Shown piece after piece: positions 34,687-45,094 of a stretch of DNA of 64,000 bases. The first letter of the stretch is position 1, and each line of letters begins with the position of its first letter. The notes under the pieces were generated by a model, which worked only from the letters and a program-made list of their open reading frames with translations, was not told the DNA's origin and did no database searches. This DNA comes from Ctenosaura bakeri (Eukaryota > Chordata > Lepidosauria > Squamata > Iguanidae). The translations under genes and the position numbers were made by a program. Where the stretch lies: assembly GCA_948474755.1 (NCBI GenBank), contig CAOLHI010000395.1:62001-126000 (forward strand). The letters are read 5' to 3'.

Positions 34687-34822
34687 ATCTATTTCCACAT
34701 TACACTGTTATAGGGCTATTATTTCACTTCCAACATCCTGTGGAATCCTGGGGTTTGCAGTTTAAGGAGGAACATTGGGAATTCTCAGCCAGAAAGCTTC
34801 TGAGCCTCAGTAAACTACAGAC
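34687..34822 (+). mobile_element. Short GGCC-TIR MITE, right end missing
   Basis: The left terminus is decayed (ATCTATTTCCACATTACACT), then GAATCCTGGGGTTTGCAGTT and AATTCTCAGCCAGAAAGC. It stops at GTAAACTACAG before the right arm. It lies 126 bp from the previous copy, in the same reading direction. Confidence 0.85.
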
Positions 34823-36162
34823 AGCCAAGCCAAGCTCCTAGTGCAGGCTATTCCATAGTGGTGAGGTCACTACTGAACAGGCTGTGTCAAAGGTGTTCAG
34901 CACTATTAATGGCAGGCCAGGAGATGAGCTCCTCCATGGTAGATATCTACATCTTAGGCAGAAGGAGACACTGTAATCAATGCATCTGGAGTAAGACTGG
35001 TTTAACATGACGATACTGCCTAGCTGGTTGAAGTTACTTGAACCCAACCCCTTGACGATTATAAAATATAGAGAGAGTGGTTTGAAAACATGCAGGGAAT
35101 ATTTAAATATTGATCGTAACTAAAATCCATGCTAAAAGAACATCATCTGGAACAGAGGAAACATATGGTGAACCACTAGAAATAGCAGATTGGGAAAAAT
35201 ATAGTTATGTGTATTACCAAGGAGAAAAGCTGTTCATAGACGAGGCGGCGATAGGCGAAAATGCACATCTTATCAAAAGTGCCTTGCAAATTAGGTGGTG
35301 TTGATTGTGATTGTGATGATAATCATGATGGTGGTGGTGATGGTGATAGTGATGATGATGGAAATTTATGAGAAAGTTCTGAAATTCTGTTTCGTCAGAG
35401 GGCAGCTAGGGAAGAGATAGGAAGTTCAGCCTGCAATATCACCTCTGCTAACAAATCAGTTCATTCGGTTCCTCTTCTTCATGCAGTATTTTGGCTCAGT
35501 CATTCCCTATTTTCTTGCATTTGATTACAGTGGAGGTAGACATGTAGCGGTCAAAGGCCTTCTGATAGACCTTTGGGAGATTTGCTATAGATTAGCAAGG
35601 TTTCCTCTGTACCCATTGTCCAGCAATTCAAAAATAAAATGATTCTTTAACTTGCCCTAAATCATGAACAGAAAGCTCATAATGTCAGAAGAAAAAGTTG
35701 TTTTCAGGTTAAAGTTGCAGAAGCAGAATTGTGCATGTGCTACCATTGTGCATTGTTGCACATATGTGCATGCATGTTTTACGTAGGTGGACTTGGGTAT
35801 GCATGTGTCTTTCACATGGACACACATGAGTGGTCATTAATACACATGTGACTTGTGGGTGGGTGCATGTTTCACATTGGAAATACAAATGGGCAAGCAC
35901 ATTTGGCTGAACATTCAGTTGCACAACATGCAATTCATTAACAAGACAGTGTTGCACAATCACATCATAAACTGGGAAAGTTGCACTTCTTCTCCATGTA
36001 GGAAATCAGTCAAGATTTGTCAGATGAACAAACCTGGGTTGACTAGTTATGGATCTTCTTTTTGCAAAAGGACCGTGGCCTCTATTCAGTCCTAACACTC
36101 AGGGGGGGAAATTTGTGTTAAAAGTTCTTTAATTCTAAGAGTATTGCTTTTACACCAGCATC
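34823..36162. other. Mostly unique sequence with one protein-like small frame
   Basis: The frame at 35110-35304 (plus, 64 codons) has a balanced amino-acid composition and ends IKSALQIRWC just before a GATGGTGGT low-complexity run (35302-35362). LINE tails often end in such repeats, so it may be the end of an unidentified retroelement reading frame. I do not recognise the family. The rest shows TGTGCATGCATG-type words at 35730-35890. Confidence 0.3.
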
Positions 36163-36220
<58 letters not shown>

Positions 36221-36221
36221 T
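36163..36221. repeat. (AAT)n microsatellite, about 19 units
   Basis: A pure AAT run joined directly to a reverse-oriented LINE tail at 36222. Confidence 0.95.
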
Positions 36222-36310
36222 TTATTTTTATCCCGCCTCTCCCAGTGGATTGAGGCGGCATTACAGGACTATATAAATACATTAAAACAATAAAATGTAC
36301 CCCATCCTCC
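36222..36310 (-). mobile_element. LINE 3' tail, reverse
   Basis: TTTATTTTTATCCCGCCTCT then CCCAGTGGATTGAGGCGG is the complement of a squamate LINE terminus (CCGCCTCAATCC..., GGCGGGATAAAAATAAA). The AAT run lies at its 3' end, consistent with the tail. Confidence 0.5.
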
Positions 36311-37249
36311 CCACCCACCAAGTAGATGGGTTTCAATATTCTAGCAAAAGAAACAGAAATCTTGAAAGTCTGAGATTTGTCCATCCCTGAGTTACAGTAT
36401 ACCTGCTGATTGAACGGATGAATTAATCAAACTACTTTCGAAATCCTTATGTGTGAGATGATGACTATTGAAATTAAAGCCCATCAAACTATACAAAGTG
36501 GAACAATTAAGTTGTAGAACTATAAATTATACAAATTAAACTATCTTGCCCTTCTAAGACTAATATCAGGTTTACTCACTCAAATGAGCTGTAAAATTTC
36601 AAATGTTTCCTTTTTGTGTTAGGGAAAGGCAACCTTCAATCTACCCAAAGTTTGGAAGGTATTTTTTAAAGGTAGTTAGAGTAATAGTTCCAAGGTACTG
36701 AAAATAGTTCCTGTTGTGCTTACAGTTTTGGAAGAACCATTTTACTCTCAAATTTCTTAAAAGTATAATAGTCATGTGATTTTAAAAAGCAACTCTGAAT
36801 ACTAGAAGTCACTAGCGCCTGGTGCAAAGCACATTTCTCTTCCAGTCCATTTCATTGCTGGCCTGATGCTCACAGGTGGAAGCATGAAGTACAGCATGAG
36901 CCAGAACTTGAACCATCTGAAATTCCTCTTCTACGATTTTGTGAGGTCAAACCCTTATTATTACACAAACAAACAACTGCAATGAAAAAAGCCAACTAGG
37001 ACATTTAACCCACCCCTCTAAGCATTATATTATTTTACATCAAATTACAATCATAGGGATGAGTCTATTGTTTACACCCAAGGCAGGTGCTCCCCTGAAA
37101 CAGCTATTGAATGGTGAGCCTACACTTAGGTTAATCCCAATTAATTCAGCGAGTGTACTTTTTTTAGAACTAGCAATAGGAGTCAGGCCATGATGTAATT
37201 TTTTTACTCCTTTTTTGTTGAGGAAAATGGAATTAATTACCAGTAACGA
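36311..37249. other. AT-rich, no recognisable gene
   Basis: Nothing specific. The single-copy-looking part spans 36440-36800. Confidence 0.35.
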
Positions 37250-37729
37250 CAGCCAGCCCTCCACATTTGTGGGGTTCACTTTCATGGATTTGATTATTTG
37301 CAAGATTTTCCAACCCCAGCCCCTCTGAAAGTGCTTCTCTTGGGGGGAAACCTTCCCTCTCAGCAGCTCTGATCAGCTTGAGCAGCCCTTTAAAAACCTG
37401 CCTCTGGTCTTCTTCTACCATCTTCAGCCATTGCCGGGCCAGCTGAGGACACCTCACAGCCTGATTTCTCAGCACCAGAAACTGTTTCCTGAGCCCCCCT
37501 CTTTTACACCCAAGGAAGGAGATGGGCAAGAGAGAGAAAGTATAGGGCCACGATGCCGATCCACCCCTTTTCTCTTTCCTTTCCCTGGTATGGACCCTGG
37601 GTGCCCCTCTCCCCACCATGCCTTGCTCCCCATTCCCACAGACATGCACCCACATTTTGATATTTGAGGTTCTTCCACTTTTGCAGAAGTCCTGTGCCCC
37701 TAATCCTAGCCAATGTGGAGGGCCAACTG
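37250..37729. mobile_element. pogo/Tigger-like non-autonomous element
   Basis: The left end CAGCCAGCCCTCCACATTTG is inverted at the right as CAATGTGGAGGGCCAACTG. Subterminal GATTTGATTATTTGCAAG on the left and AAGTGGAAGAACCTC (minus strand) on the right fit the pattern of Tigger-type termini. The 140-codon and 78-codon frames inside are on opposite strands and not transposase-like. A TA duplication is not clear, so the superfamily is tentative. Confidence 0.5.
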
Positions 37730-38424
37730 TGGTTATGCGGGACTATTTATTTCCAAGGGTTGACTGTGATTCATTTTTCCCCTACCAGGAGTGGATGCTG
37801 GCAGCTAATCACAAGTTTTGCCTAAAACAGAAGCGGCAGTAACAATGGAGTAAAATTGTTAAAAGTTCATTACCAAACTAAGCTTGAGCTATAAAACTCT
37901 GAAGCAAGATGTAAAGAGATTAAAGAAAACCTGAACATATGTTCAGCAATAAAGGCAAGGAAGCAGAAGGAGTAGAGAGGAAATGTCCACTCGTAGTATT
38001 TAGCTTTAGATACACATTTTGGGGATTTATGGGCATTATTACAGCTAAACAATACAATACCATTAAATCCATAGGATTATGCCATGCAATTAATCTGCCT
38101 ATGTCATTATCCATTAATACCTGCCAATAGCTGAGTCTGATGATACTTGATATATGCTAGCTGCTGGAAAGTTGAGACATAAAAATTGGATTCCCCCCCC
38201 CCATGGTTGACATGAGCTTTTTCGACTAAGGTAACAAAACTCCAGAGAATTAGTTTGGACGTGTTCAAGACCTTCACTAGTTGCCCTGGCAAATCACTAG
38301 ATATAACCAGCAAGCATTAATGAGGATCTTGTGTGACATGTTCTGTGTCCCAACAGTTATAAGAAGGAAGCAAGAGTTAAAAATATAACCATCTTTCACA
38401 ACATTTATTTCAATAGTTTGCCTC
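37730..38424. other. No recognisable gene
   Basis: Includes a C9 run at about 38196. Otherwise AT-rich. Confidence 0.35.
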
Positions 38425-38562
38425 CAAAATGGAAGGAGACCCTGAGGCTATGAGGGCATGTCTTGCCCAAGATCACCCCGTGGTTTTCCATGACAGAGAA
38501 GGGAATTGAACCTTGTCTCCAGAATTGTAATCAAATGCTCAAACTGCTACTCTGTGCTGGAT
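38425..38562 (-). mobile_element. Sauria-type SINE fragment, reverse
   Basis: CTGAGGCTATGAGGGCATGT, TTGCCCAAGATCACCCCGTG, GTTTTCCATGACAGAGAAGG and ATTGAACCTTGTCTCCAGA complement the middle and B-box side of the SINE, ending CTCAAACTGCTACTCTGTGC. The 3' tail is absent. Confidence 0.7.
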
Positions 38563-38629
38563 CTCAAATTGCAAACAATAAATTACCTGCGGCACATTTT
38601 TTGTTATTAACGTGCAGTGTCATTGCTAC

Positions 38630-38725
38630 TAACATACGGTGAAATCTTATTCATGTCCTCTCAGAAGTAACTCCCATTGACTTCAGTGTGGTTTACTCCC
38701 AGGTTAATGCATACAGGGCAATAGC
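38630..38725. repeat. Dispersed repeat with CTCCCATTGACTTCAGTG motif
   Basis: AGAAGTAACTCCCATTGACT, GTGTGGTTTACTCCCAGGTT and ATACAGGGCAATAGCC match a widespread squamate repeat (AAGTCCCATTGA..., GGACTTACTCCCAGGTAAG). One decayed copy. Confidence 0.5.
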
Positions 38726-38923
38726 CATAGCTATTTTTAAAAATATATTGACTGGTAATATTCTTTCACAGTTCTGGGTAGAGGGAGGCATGGCAGAATG
38801 AATACTTTTATCCCTTTCCCTTGAAACATACATTCCAAAGCTCAACTGACAGATTTCCTTTTCAATTTATCTTCCTTCTTACACCTAATTGGAGTTGCTA
38901 TTTATTCTCACTAGTTATATCAA

Positions 38924-39337
38924 GGACCTTTTCGCACGTAGTTTTTTTTGTGCGAGGGCAATGGGAGTGTCGGTCTGTACAACGCACTTCCATTCACGTG
39001 ACGCTCAGGAACCTAAAGCGGGACACGCGCGCATTTTCTTATTTTCGGCTCTAAGCCAAAAATACTGCGTGGTCACACAATGCTCGTGGGGCCCTCGCGC
39101 ACTTACCTGCGTGCGGTGAGCTGAACAAGCTGGCTCAGTCGCTCTTCCTCCCCCAGTGCAGCCTACAGCTCCCAGGCTGCACTGCGAAAGGAAGGGGCAG
39201 GGCGCTAGCACGATGGTCGCGCAACCAGCAAGCCGCTGCAGGCGGCAGAAGGGCTGCTGTGAGCGGCTTGCGCAAATGGCTGCTCGCGTGACAGCCGCTC
39301 CCCACTGCCATGACAAAGGGAAGGTGCGAAAAGGGCC
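38924..39337. mobile_element. GC-rich GGCC-TIR transposon, TSD CAA
   Basis: The 414-bp element starts GGACCTTTTCGCACG and ends GGTGCGAAAAGGGCC, flanked by CAA (38921-38923, 39338-39340). An internal dyad CAGTGCAGCCTACAGCTCCC / CAGGCTGCACTG is shared with the next element but in opposite orientation. Chance frames up to 111 codons lie on both strands. Confidence 0.85.
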
Positions 39338-39368
39338 CAAGTCTTTGTAGTCCTTAATTCCTAACTAT

Positions 39369-39788
39369 GGCTCTTTCCGCAAGGCACCTTTTCACGGAGC
39401 TGGGGTGCGGGGATCGCGCAAGCAGCCTCCAGCAAGAGGCTCTCACGCCCTGATTCCTTCAGCTCCGCAGCTGCCGCCTGCTCGCACGAGAGCCCTGCCT
39501 CTTCTTTCCGCAGTGCAGCTTAGGAGTTTCCCAGGTTGCACTGGGGCAGGAAGTGCGACCTGCATGGCTCTGGAGCTCTGCACATGTGGCAAGTGTGCAC
39601 GGGGTCCCGGAGCGATGCATGATCATGCACCATTTTCGGCTCAAAGCCAAATATGAAAAGGTGCATGAGCAGCTTCTGCCCTACCCTGGAGCATTGTACA
39701 ATTGTGAGTGCGTCGTGTAGACCGCTCCTCACATTCACGTGATGCTCAAGGGGCCCTTTTGCATGGCAAATGCCATGCGAAAAGGGCC
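39369..39788. mobile_element. GC-rich GGCC-TIR transposon, inverted neighbour
   Basis: The 420-bp copy runs from GGCTCTTTCCGCAAGG to CATGCGAAAAGGGCC. Flanking triplets are TAT and CAT, one mismatch from a duplication. It contains CATTTTCGGCTCAAAGCC, TGTGAGTGCGTCGTGTAGAC and CGCTCCTCACATTCACGTGA, modules also found at 30506-31058. It lies 31 bp from the preceding copy and in the opposite orientation. Confidence 0.82.
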
Positions 39789-40066
39789 CATGTTAACTCT
39801 GCTTTGAGACTGTCATCCTCATACAAACATATAGAGAGAAAGAAAAGCAGGAAAAGAAGAGAAATAAAATATACAAAATGATTTGTTCATAATAATCTAT
39901 CAAAATAGTATTGTACAAATAATTTCATTCTGTTATTACATCTCAACATTTCTGTTTGAGGAAGTTTTCAACTGGCTACCATACTTCTAAGACCTTGTCT
40001 GTCTTCCCCCTAAAGTGCCGTAAAAGTATATCTGCATCCATTGTATCAAAAATCTTTATTAACCAT
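39789..40066. other. AT-rich spacer
   Basis: Nothing recognised. Confidence 0.3.
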
Positions 40067-40257
40067 GGCAATTTCCACACTATGCTGTTATAGCACTTTC
40101 AACCTCCTGTGGAATCCTGGGATTTGCAGTTTAGGGAGGGGCCTTTAGAATTCTCAGTCAAAGAGCTCTTTGGCCTCAGGAAACTACAAACTCCAGAATT
40201 CCACAGCGTGGTGAAAGTGGGGTAGTAGCACTAGAACAGTGTAGGCTGGAAACGTCT
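40067..40257. mobile_element. Short GGCC-TIR MITE, decayed ends
   Basis: GGCAATTTCCACACTATGCT at the left, AGGCTGGAAACGTCT at the right, with the internal motifs GAATCCTGGGATTTGCAGTT and CTACAAACTCCAGAATTCC. The left arm has lost about 13 bp (TATTATTCCAC missing). Confidence 0.85.
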
Positions 40258-40959
40258 CAAAATGGCTCCTTTTTCTGACATAGAACATGTTCGTTCTGAT
40301 TCAGATAAATCTGATTTAGAAGCGCAGAGTACCCAAACTTCTTAGCTCTAGTTTGAACAGAAGACCTTTCTCTCTTTATTCCCACCATAAAGCTGCAAGT
40401 TTTTTTTTTCCTTTTTTGGTTGGGGGGGTTATTAGGTACTGTAAATGGAAACACTTACATTAATGCAATAGACTGAAACAGCTCCATCCTTTGAATCAAT
40501 GAACTATGAAATACAAGTGGTTTTCTTTCCGAGCTTGGGCATAGGTGGGGAAGAAGAGCCCATAGTGGACTATAGAAGCTCTGATGGGCTGTAAAATGAA
40601 TAATCTACACCTAACCCTTTCTTCAGGTTCTCATCTTACAGACTCACTGCAGCGCATTAAAAAAAAATGAATTGAAAGTACTTTCCTTTAGTTGTCTTCA
40701 GTGTCATGAAAGTTTCTTTTAACCTTTTGCTAGAAAATAACACGGACATAGAGAGAAAAAGAGAGAGCAATCCAAAAGGATGGAAAAGAAAGTTTATTCT
40801 CAGGAACTACAGGATTAGACCCTTATTATCTATGATCTGTGATCTTACTGGTCATCCCAAACCAACTGAACTCCCAAATCAACGAGATTTACATCCATAT
40901 TGACACTAACGCCAACACGTTTTTTAGAGTGTAGCATCCTATGCTGGGGTTGTATAGTA
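40258..40959. other. No recognisable gene
   Basis: T and G homopolymers near 40400-40430. Frames under 70 codons. Confidence 0.35.
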
Positions 40960-41310
40960 AAAATCTCTGTCAAAGCAATTGCCCGTCCATTGTGCTACAT
41001 ATTCCTTTTGTTGAATGGCAACACTTCACAACTGAACATAAACACACTGATGTGCAGCTGGATGCACAACCAAATGCACGCGCACAGTCCATTCACATTT
41101 CATGTACATTTACATTCATGCACATTGTTGTCAGTGTGCAGAAAGCAGTATTTTCTGTGCAGGAAGCAGTATTTTTTAATGCTGGGCAGACATATCATTT
41201 TCTGTGCAGAAAAGGCTGTGTGAATTTTGTCAGAATGAATCACAACCTGTGAACCGTCTTTGAAAACTAGACAGGAAGAAAATTGCTTAAAAAACTTGCT
41301 CTTTCTTTTG
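40960..41310 (+). repeat. Family G dispersed repeat (TGTGCAGAAA-rich)
   Basis: Repeated words TGTGCAGAAAGCAGTATTTT and TGTGCAGGAAGCAGTATTTT, then GAAGAAAATTGCTTAAAAAA and CTTTTGGGA. The closing part aligns with 63600-63710 (GAAGAAAACTGCTAAAATTG, CTCCTTTTGGA), so both belong to one old family. No protein is seen. Confidence 0.5.
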
Positions 41311-42359
41311 GGAATAAAATTGGTGAAGAATTACATCCCCATCCCATGTACATGTTCAAAATACACAGTGGTGTCAACGTGAAGGTTGTTGGCTTCCCTA
41401 ATCTCTTTGGATTTGGAATAATTTGATTTATCTACCATGCCTTGTGATAATGGGGGGCCCTGGGCCATGACGTGCCCCCTCCCAAGTGAATATATGTCTT
41501 CTCTCTTCCCTTCCTCTGTACTTCATGCTGCAAACATTTGGAAAAAAGAAAGATGATTGTTAGGGATGGATGATGAGTATGATCTTGGCCAAGAAATTAA
41601 AACATGTCCCCTCTCTTGTATACACAGCCACACACAGAACTAAAAATGAACCCAATAGATGCATGGATTTACTGTGAATTCAAGCACACCAGAACAGGGC
41701 TTCCCTCTTCTAATTGAATAGAGAAGATGCAATTAAAAAAAATATATCAAAGGAATGCCATGATGATACAGCTGATGCTTTCAGCCAAGATGAGCTCCAT
41801 AGATCAGAGCAGGAAGGAAAAAACTCAGAAATAGACCAGACAAAGATCTCGAAAGAGATGTAATTTGCTGATGCTTGGCTTCCCTTCCTCCTCTTTGTAC
41901 CCAGAGGGGTTAGAACCTTCCATAAAGGCAGAAGAGTCGATAAAGAGCCGGCATGCAAGTCAGATTGGAGATTATTTTATTAATTTAAAATTGAGAATGT
42001 ATTAAATGTTATCTGCCCATAAATTGGATGAATCAAACAGTGGTGCATTAAAGTATTAATAAATTTTCAATTAAACTTTGTGGGCTGTTCTGCCTCACTC
42101 ACTCTTTCCATTAGTGACCGGGGGCGGGGGGAACAAAATCACACAACTATCCAAGCCCTGTTTATGATGCCACTATAAACCCTGACCCCCAACTGGCACA
42201 TTTTAATGACATGAGAACAGAATGCATATTTTATAAAATATCTACGATTGTGCCTTTCCCTGTGTGGATTCATAACGCCTGCTCTTGTAACGTACAATTT
42301 AAGATCTTGTTAGTTATGTGGGGGAGGTTAGACCAAGAGTTTTTGCATTACCGTAACAT
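41311..42359. other. No recognisable gene
   Basis: From 41960 to 42090 the sequence is AT-rich with TTATTAATTTAAAATTGAG and TTTTCAATTAAACTTTG, possibly part of the candidate conserved block that follows. Confidence 0.35.
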
Positions 42360-42545
42360 TAATTTGTATTTCATCTCATCCTGGGCCTCCTTTTTCCCCC
42401 TCCTTGATTATATTATATAATAAATGTGTCAGGATTAGCTTGCAGATTGATGCATCATTTGCATAATAAGCTAATTGAATCTTCTGAGACTGGAAATAAT
42501 CATCACAGCACCTTGCTTCTGAGGAGCCAAAATTATGAAAACCAA
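42360..42545. promoter_or_regulatory. Candidate conserved non-coding element with octamer motif
   Basis: Contains an exact POU octamer ATTTGCAT (42457-42464), a homeodomain-like core TAATTG (42472-42477), GGATTAGC and GATTGATGCATC within 60 bp, in repeat-free sequence. An enhancer role is inference; motif sites occur by chance in AT-rich DNA. Confidence 0.28.
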
Positions 42546-43684
42546 GGACAAATGAAGCTTCGGGTTTGGAGGGTAGTTTTGATTTTGAGTTTCAACTGGA
42601 GGTCTGAGGATTCAGAAACCTCTGAGTGTAGGCACAATCCCATTGTTTGTTTTTTACTGGACTATGGGTTCCTTGTGTTCTGTCATAATAGATATCATAC
42701 CCCTTTCAATTTTGCCCAATTTTTGGTCAGTCTTCTGTTGTTTCCAAGGTTAAGGGAGTTCAAGGGGAGGTTGGAGACTTTGCATTGCATTTGTGGGTGT
42801 TTTGGAGACCTTGGGCTAGTTTTTGGGTGGAAAACACTCGCTAATCAGCTCAAATACTTTAGACATTTGGGGAGGCTGGGGGGCATTGGGAATCATCGGT
42901 GTTTGTTGGGAGCATAAAAGTGGGTTAAGGACCACAGTTTCCCCACCCTTGCGTAACAGGAACGTTTAATAAAGCATGGCAAGTATTCTCTATCAGATAC
43001 TACGTAAGCTTGAGAATTTGCAAATGTGCAAGAGTGAAGTTATATTTTAAGACCCTTTGGAACACATATTGTATTTAAAGACTCCTTGGAACCCACAACT
43101 GCTGAAAAAATCACTGATGCCCCCTGACTAAAACATAGAGATAGGCCTTCTGTCCTTCAGTTTTTCTCACAGTTAAGGAAGCAAGGGTCTGTTCCTTTAG
43201 GGTTTAGCCTTGACCAGCTATCCTCATGTGAACAAAGACAGTAAAACATGTATCCCCCCTTGCCCCCCAAAAGTCCTATATATTTTAGTACCTCTGCATT
43301 TTATAGGAAGTTTGAGTTCATGTTTCCCTAGCTAAGGCATGAATGGTATTATCATGCACAAAAACCAAACCAGAAAGACAGAGAGAGAGAGAGAGAGAGA
43401 GAAAGAGCATTCGTCTTTTCTTGATGAAGCATTCTTATATGTCAAGGCATCCTTTTTAACTGAGGATTTCAAAAATTGCAACATTCTGTGCATCCTCATC
43501 TGCTCTCTCTTGATAGATATGAAAAATTTACTTTGGAAAAAAATAGTTTCCACTAGTTAGAATTCTAGGGATGGAATAAATGGCTTATGTCGTTCTCATG
43601 GGACAGAATGAGAAACTATATTTAAAAAAAAAAGATTTTATCTATTTATCTTCATTTTTTTATATTAATACAAAGAAAAACTAC
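42546..43684. other. No recognisable gene; GA tract
   Basis: A GA dinucleotide tract at 43378-43403 gives open frames on both strands. The 163-codon frame at 42426-42917 starts in the candidate element and has no domain signature. The stretch ends in ACTAC, whose last three bases are duplicated after the following element. Confidence 0.35.
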
Positions 43685-44307
43685 GGCCCTTTCCGCACTG
43701 AGGCTTCTAGCACAAGCGGGGGAGGCCGGCAAGCGCAAGAAGGCTCGTCCGGGAGGCTGCCGCTTCCCCCTCCTTCCTTCCGCAGGCGAAGGAACCAGCG
43801 GGGAAGCGGCACTGAAGGAGGCTTGTCGCGCAAGCCGCCCTCCCCCCGTGCGAAGCGGGAGACCTCGCGCCGGATCCCCACCCTGCGCGCGTGCGCGAGC
43901 GGGCGGCGTCGCGCCGGATTCCTCCCCCCGTGCGCCGAATTCCTCCCCCCCGCGCGCGCGAAGCGGGCGGCGTCGCGTCCCCCCTGCGCGCGCGCGCGAA
44001 GCAGGCGTCGCGTCCGTCACGCTACCTCCCCACCCCGCTCCTTCCTTCCGCAGGGGCGGAGGGAAGGAAGCACGACCCGGCCGGCTCCCGGAGGCTCCGC
44101 ACGAAAGGTAAGTGCGGGTGGGCTCTGGGAGCGTTGCGCGAGCGCGGGGTGATTTTCGCTTGTACACGAAAATCAAAAAACCCGCGCTCGCGCCGCTTCA
44201 GCCCCGTGAGCCGGGCAGAAGTGGGAGTGCGTCATGCGGAGTGACGCTCCCACTCCCGTGAGGCTCACGGGGCTATCGCGCGCGCAAAGGCCCGTGCGAA
44301 AAGGGCC
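43685..44307. mobile_element. Highly CpG-rich GGCC-TIR transposon, TSD TAC
   Basis: The 623-bp element begins GGCCCTTTCCGCACTGAGG and ends CCCGTGCGAAAAGGGCC, with TAC on both sides (43682-43684, 44308-44310). CpG dinucleotides are abundant, including GCGCGCGCGCG runs near 43950 and 43985, in an AT-rich setting. The retained CpGs and exact ends suggest a recent insertion. Frames of 190 codons (plus) and 174 codons (minus) overlap almost completely; they are arginine-, proline- and alanine-rich and result from GC-rich composition. No transposase is encoded. Confidence 0.9.
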
Positions 44308-44633
44308 TACGTTAAGCAGGTACATCCTTAATAAAAAAATCAGCAAATAGTATTGGTCATTAGTGAATTCTGTTGTCTCTTCCCCCAACTCCATGTCAAC
44401 ACTTTGGCACATCTTGTTTAACTCCAGTTAATATTGTCAACAAGTATATGTCTATTTAAAATGGGTCTCTCCTAAACTTTGGCTGGTCTTGTTGCAGATA
44501 TACAGAGACAAATCTTCATCAACAAACATAATAAATTTATACCACACTGAAACAAAATAGTTGTATTGGCTTCATTAGGTAGGACCTTAGTTTAAATGTC
44601 AACTTTTCAACCAGGGCATTACATCATACCTTT
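44308..44633. other. Spacer
   Basis: AT-rich. It may include the decayed 3' UTR of the L1 fragment that follows on the minus strand. Confidence 0.3.
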
Positions 44634-44935
44634 TCAAGCTGAGTTCTTAAGGACAGGTTGTTGGCCAAACTCCATTTCTTGGAAGCCTCCACTGTGATTG
44701 CTGCCAACAACATTGAGATCATCCTTTATGTTATGCCATGTTGCATTGGCTCCCCAAAAGATAGAAAGGAGTGATAGCATCTTGCAGTGGTGTACCATTT
44801 TACCTGTTATCTTAAAAATAAGGACAAGGATCTCTTTCCAGAAGGCTTCAGCTCTGGGACAGTTGAACCACATGTGTGGGGAGGTTCGGCAGCTCTTACA
44901 ACTTGTGTCATATAATAGACAAATGAATTATTAAC
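44634..44935 (-). mobile_element. L1-type LINE, ORF2 C-terminal fragment
   Basis: Read on the minus strand, the open stretch includes CKSCRTSPHMWFNCP followed by RAEAFWKEI. This fits the C-terminal cysteine segment of L1 ORF2 proteins: C-x2-C, then H-x4-C, then a FW-x-x-I pattern. About 100 codons remain, with the frame open from the cysteine motif to 44634. In L1 this segment follows the reverse transcriptase and takes part in RNA binding during retrotransposition. The endonuclease and RT domains are absent, so the copy is dead. Confidence 0.7.
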
Positions 44936-45094
44936 TTAGGAAAATCTGACAGGTACTGCAAAAATGTTTTCCTTGCCTGTGAGATGGCAAAATATCTTCT
45001 GCTGCTGTTGAAAAGATCTTATATTTGTGAGTCTTACTGTTTTGTATAAATTGTACAAGCAACAAGATCTGCTGCCTTGTTGCATTTGCTCTTC

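Noticed and set aside
38425..38562. MIR element
   Set aside because: The CTTGCCCAAGATCAC core is MIR-like, but the following GGTTTTCCATGACAGAGAAG and B-box order fit the Sauria SINE better.
39369..39788. CpG-island promoter
   Set aside because: Exact transposon ends explain the GC content, and no exon follows.
42426..42917. 163-codon plus frame
   Set aside because: Composition is unstructured and no family is recognised. It starts in a candidate non-coding element.
43580..44152. 190-codon plus frame, longest in the window, with a 174-codon minus frame over the same DNA
   Set aside because: Both lie mostly inside the GC-rich transposon, are low-complexity Arg/Pro/Ala/Ser, and overlap on opposite strands. 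GC richness removes stop codons.
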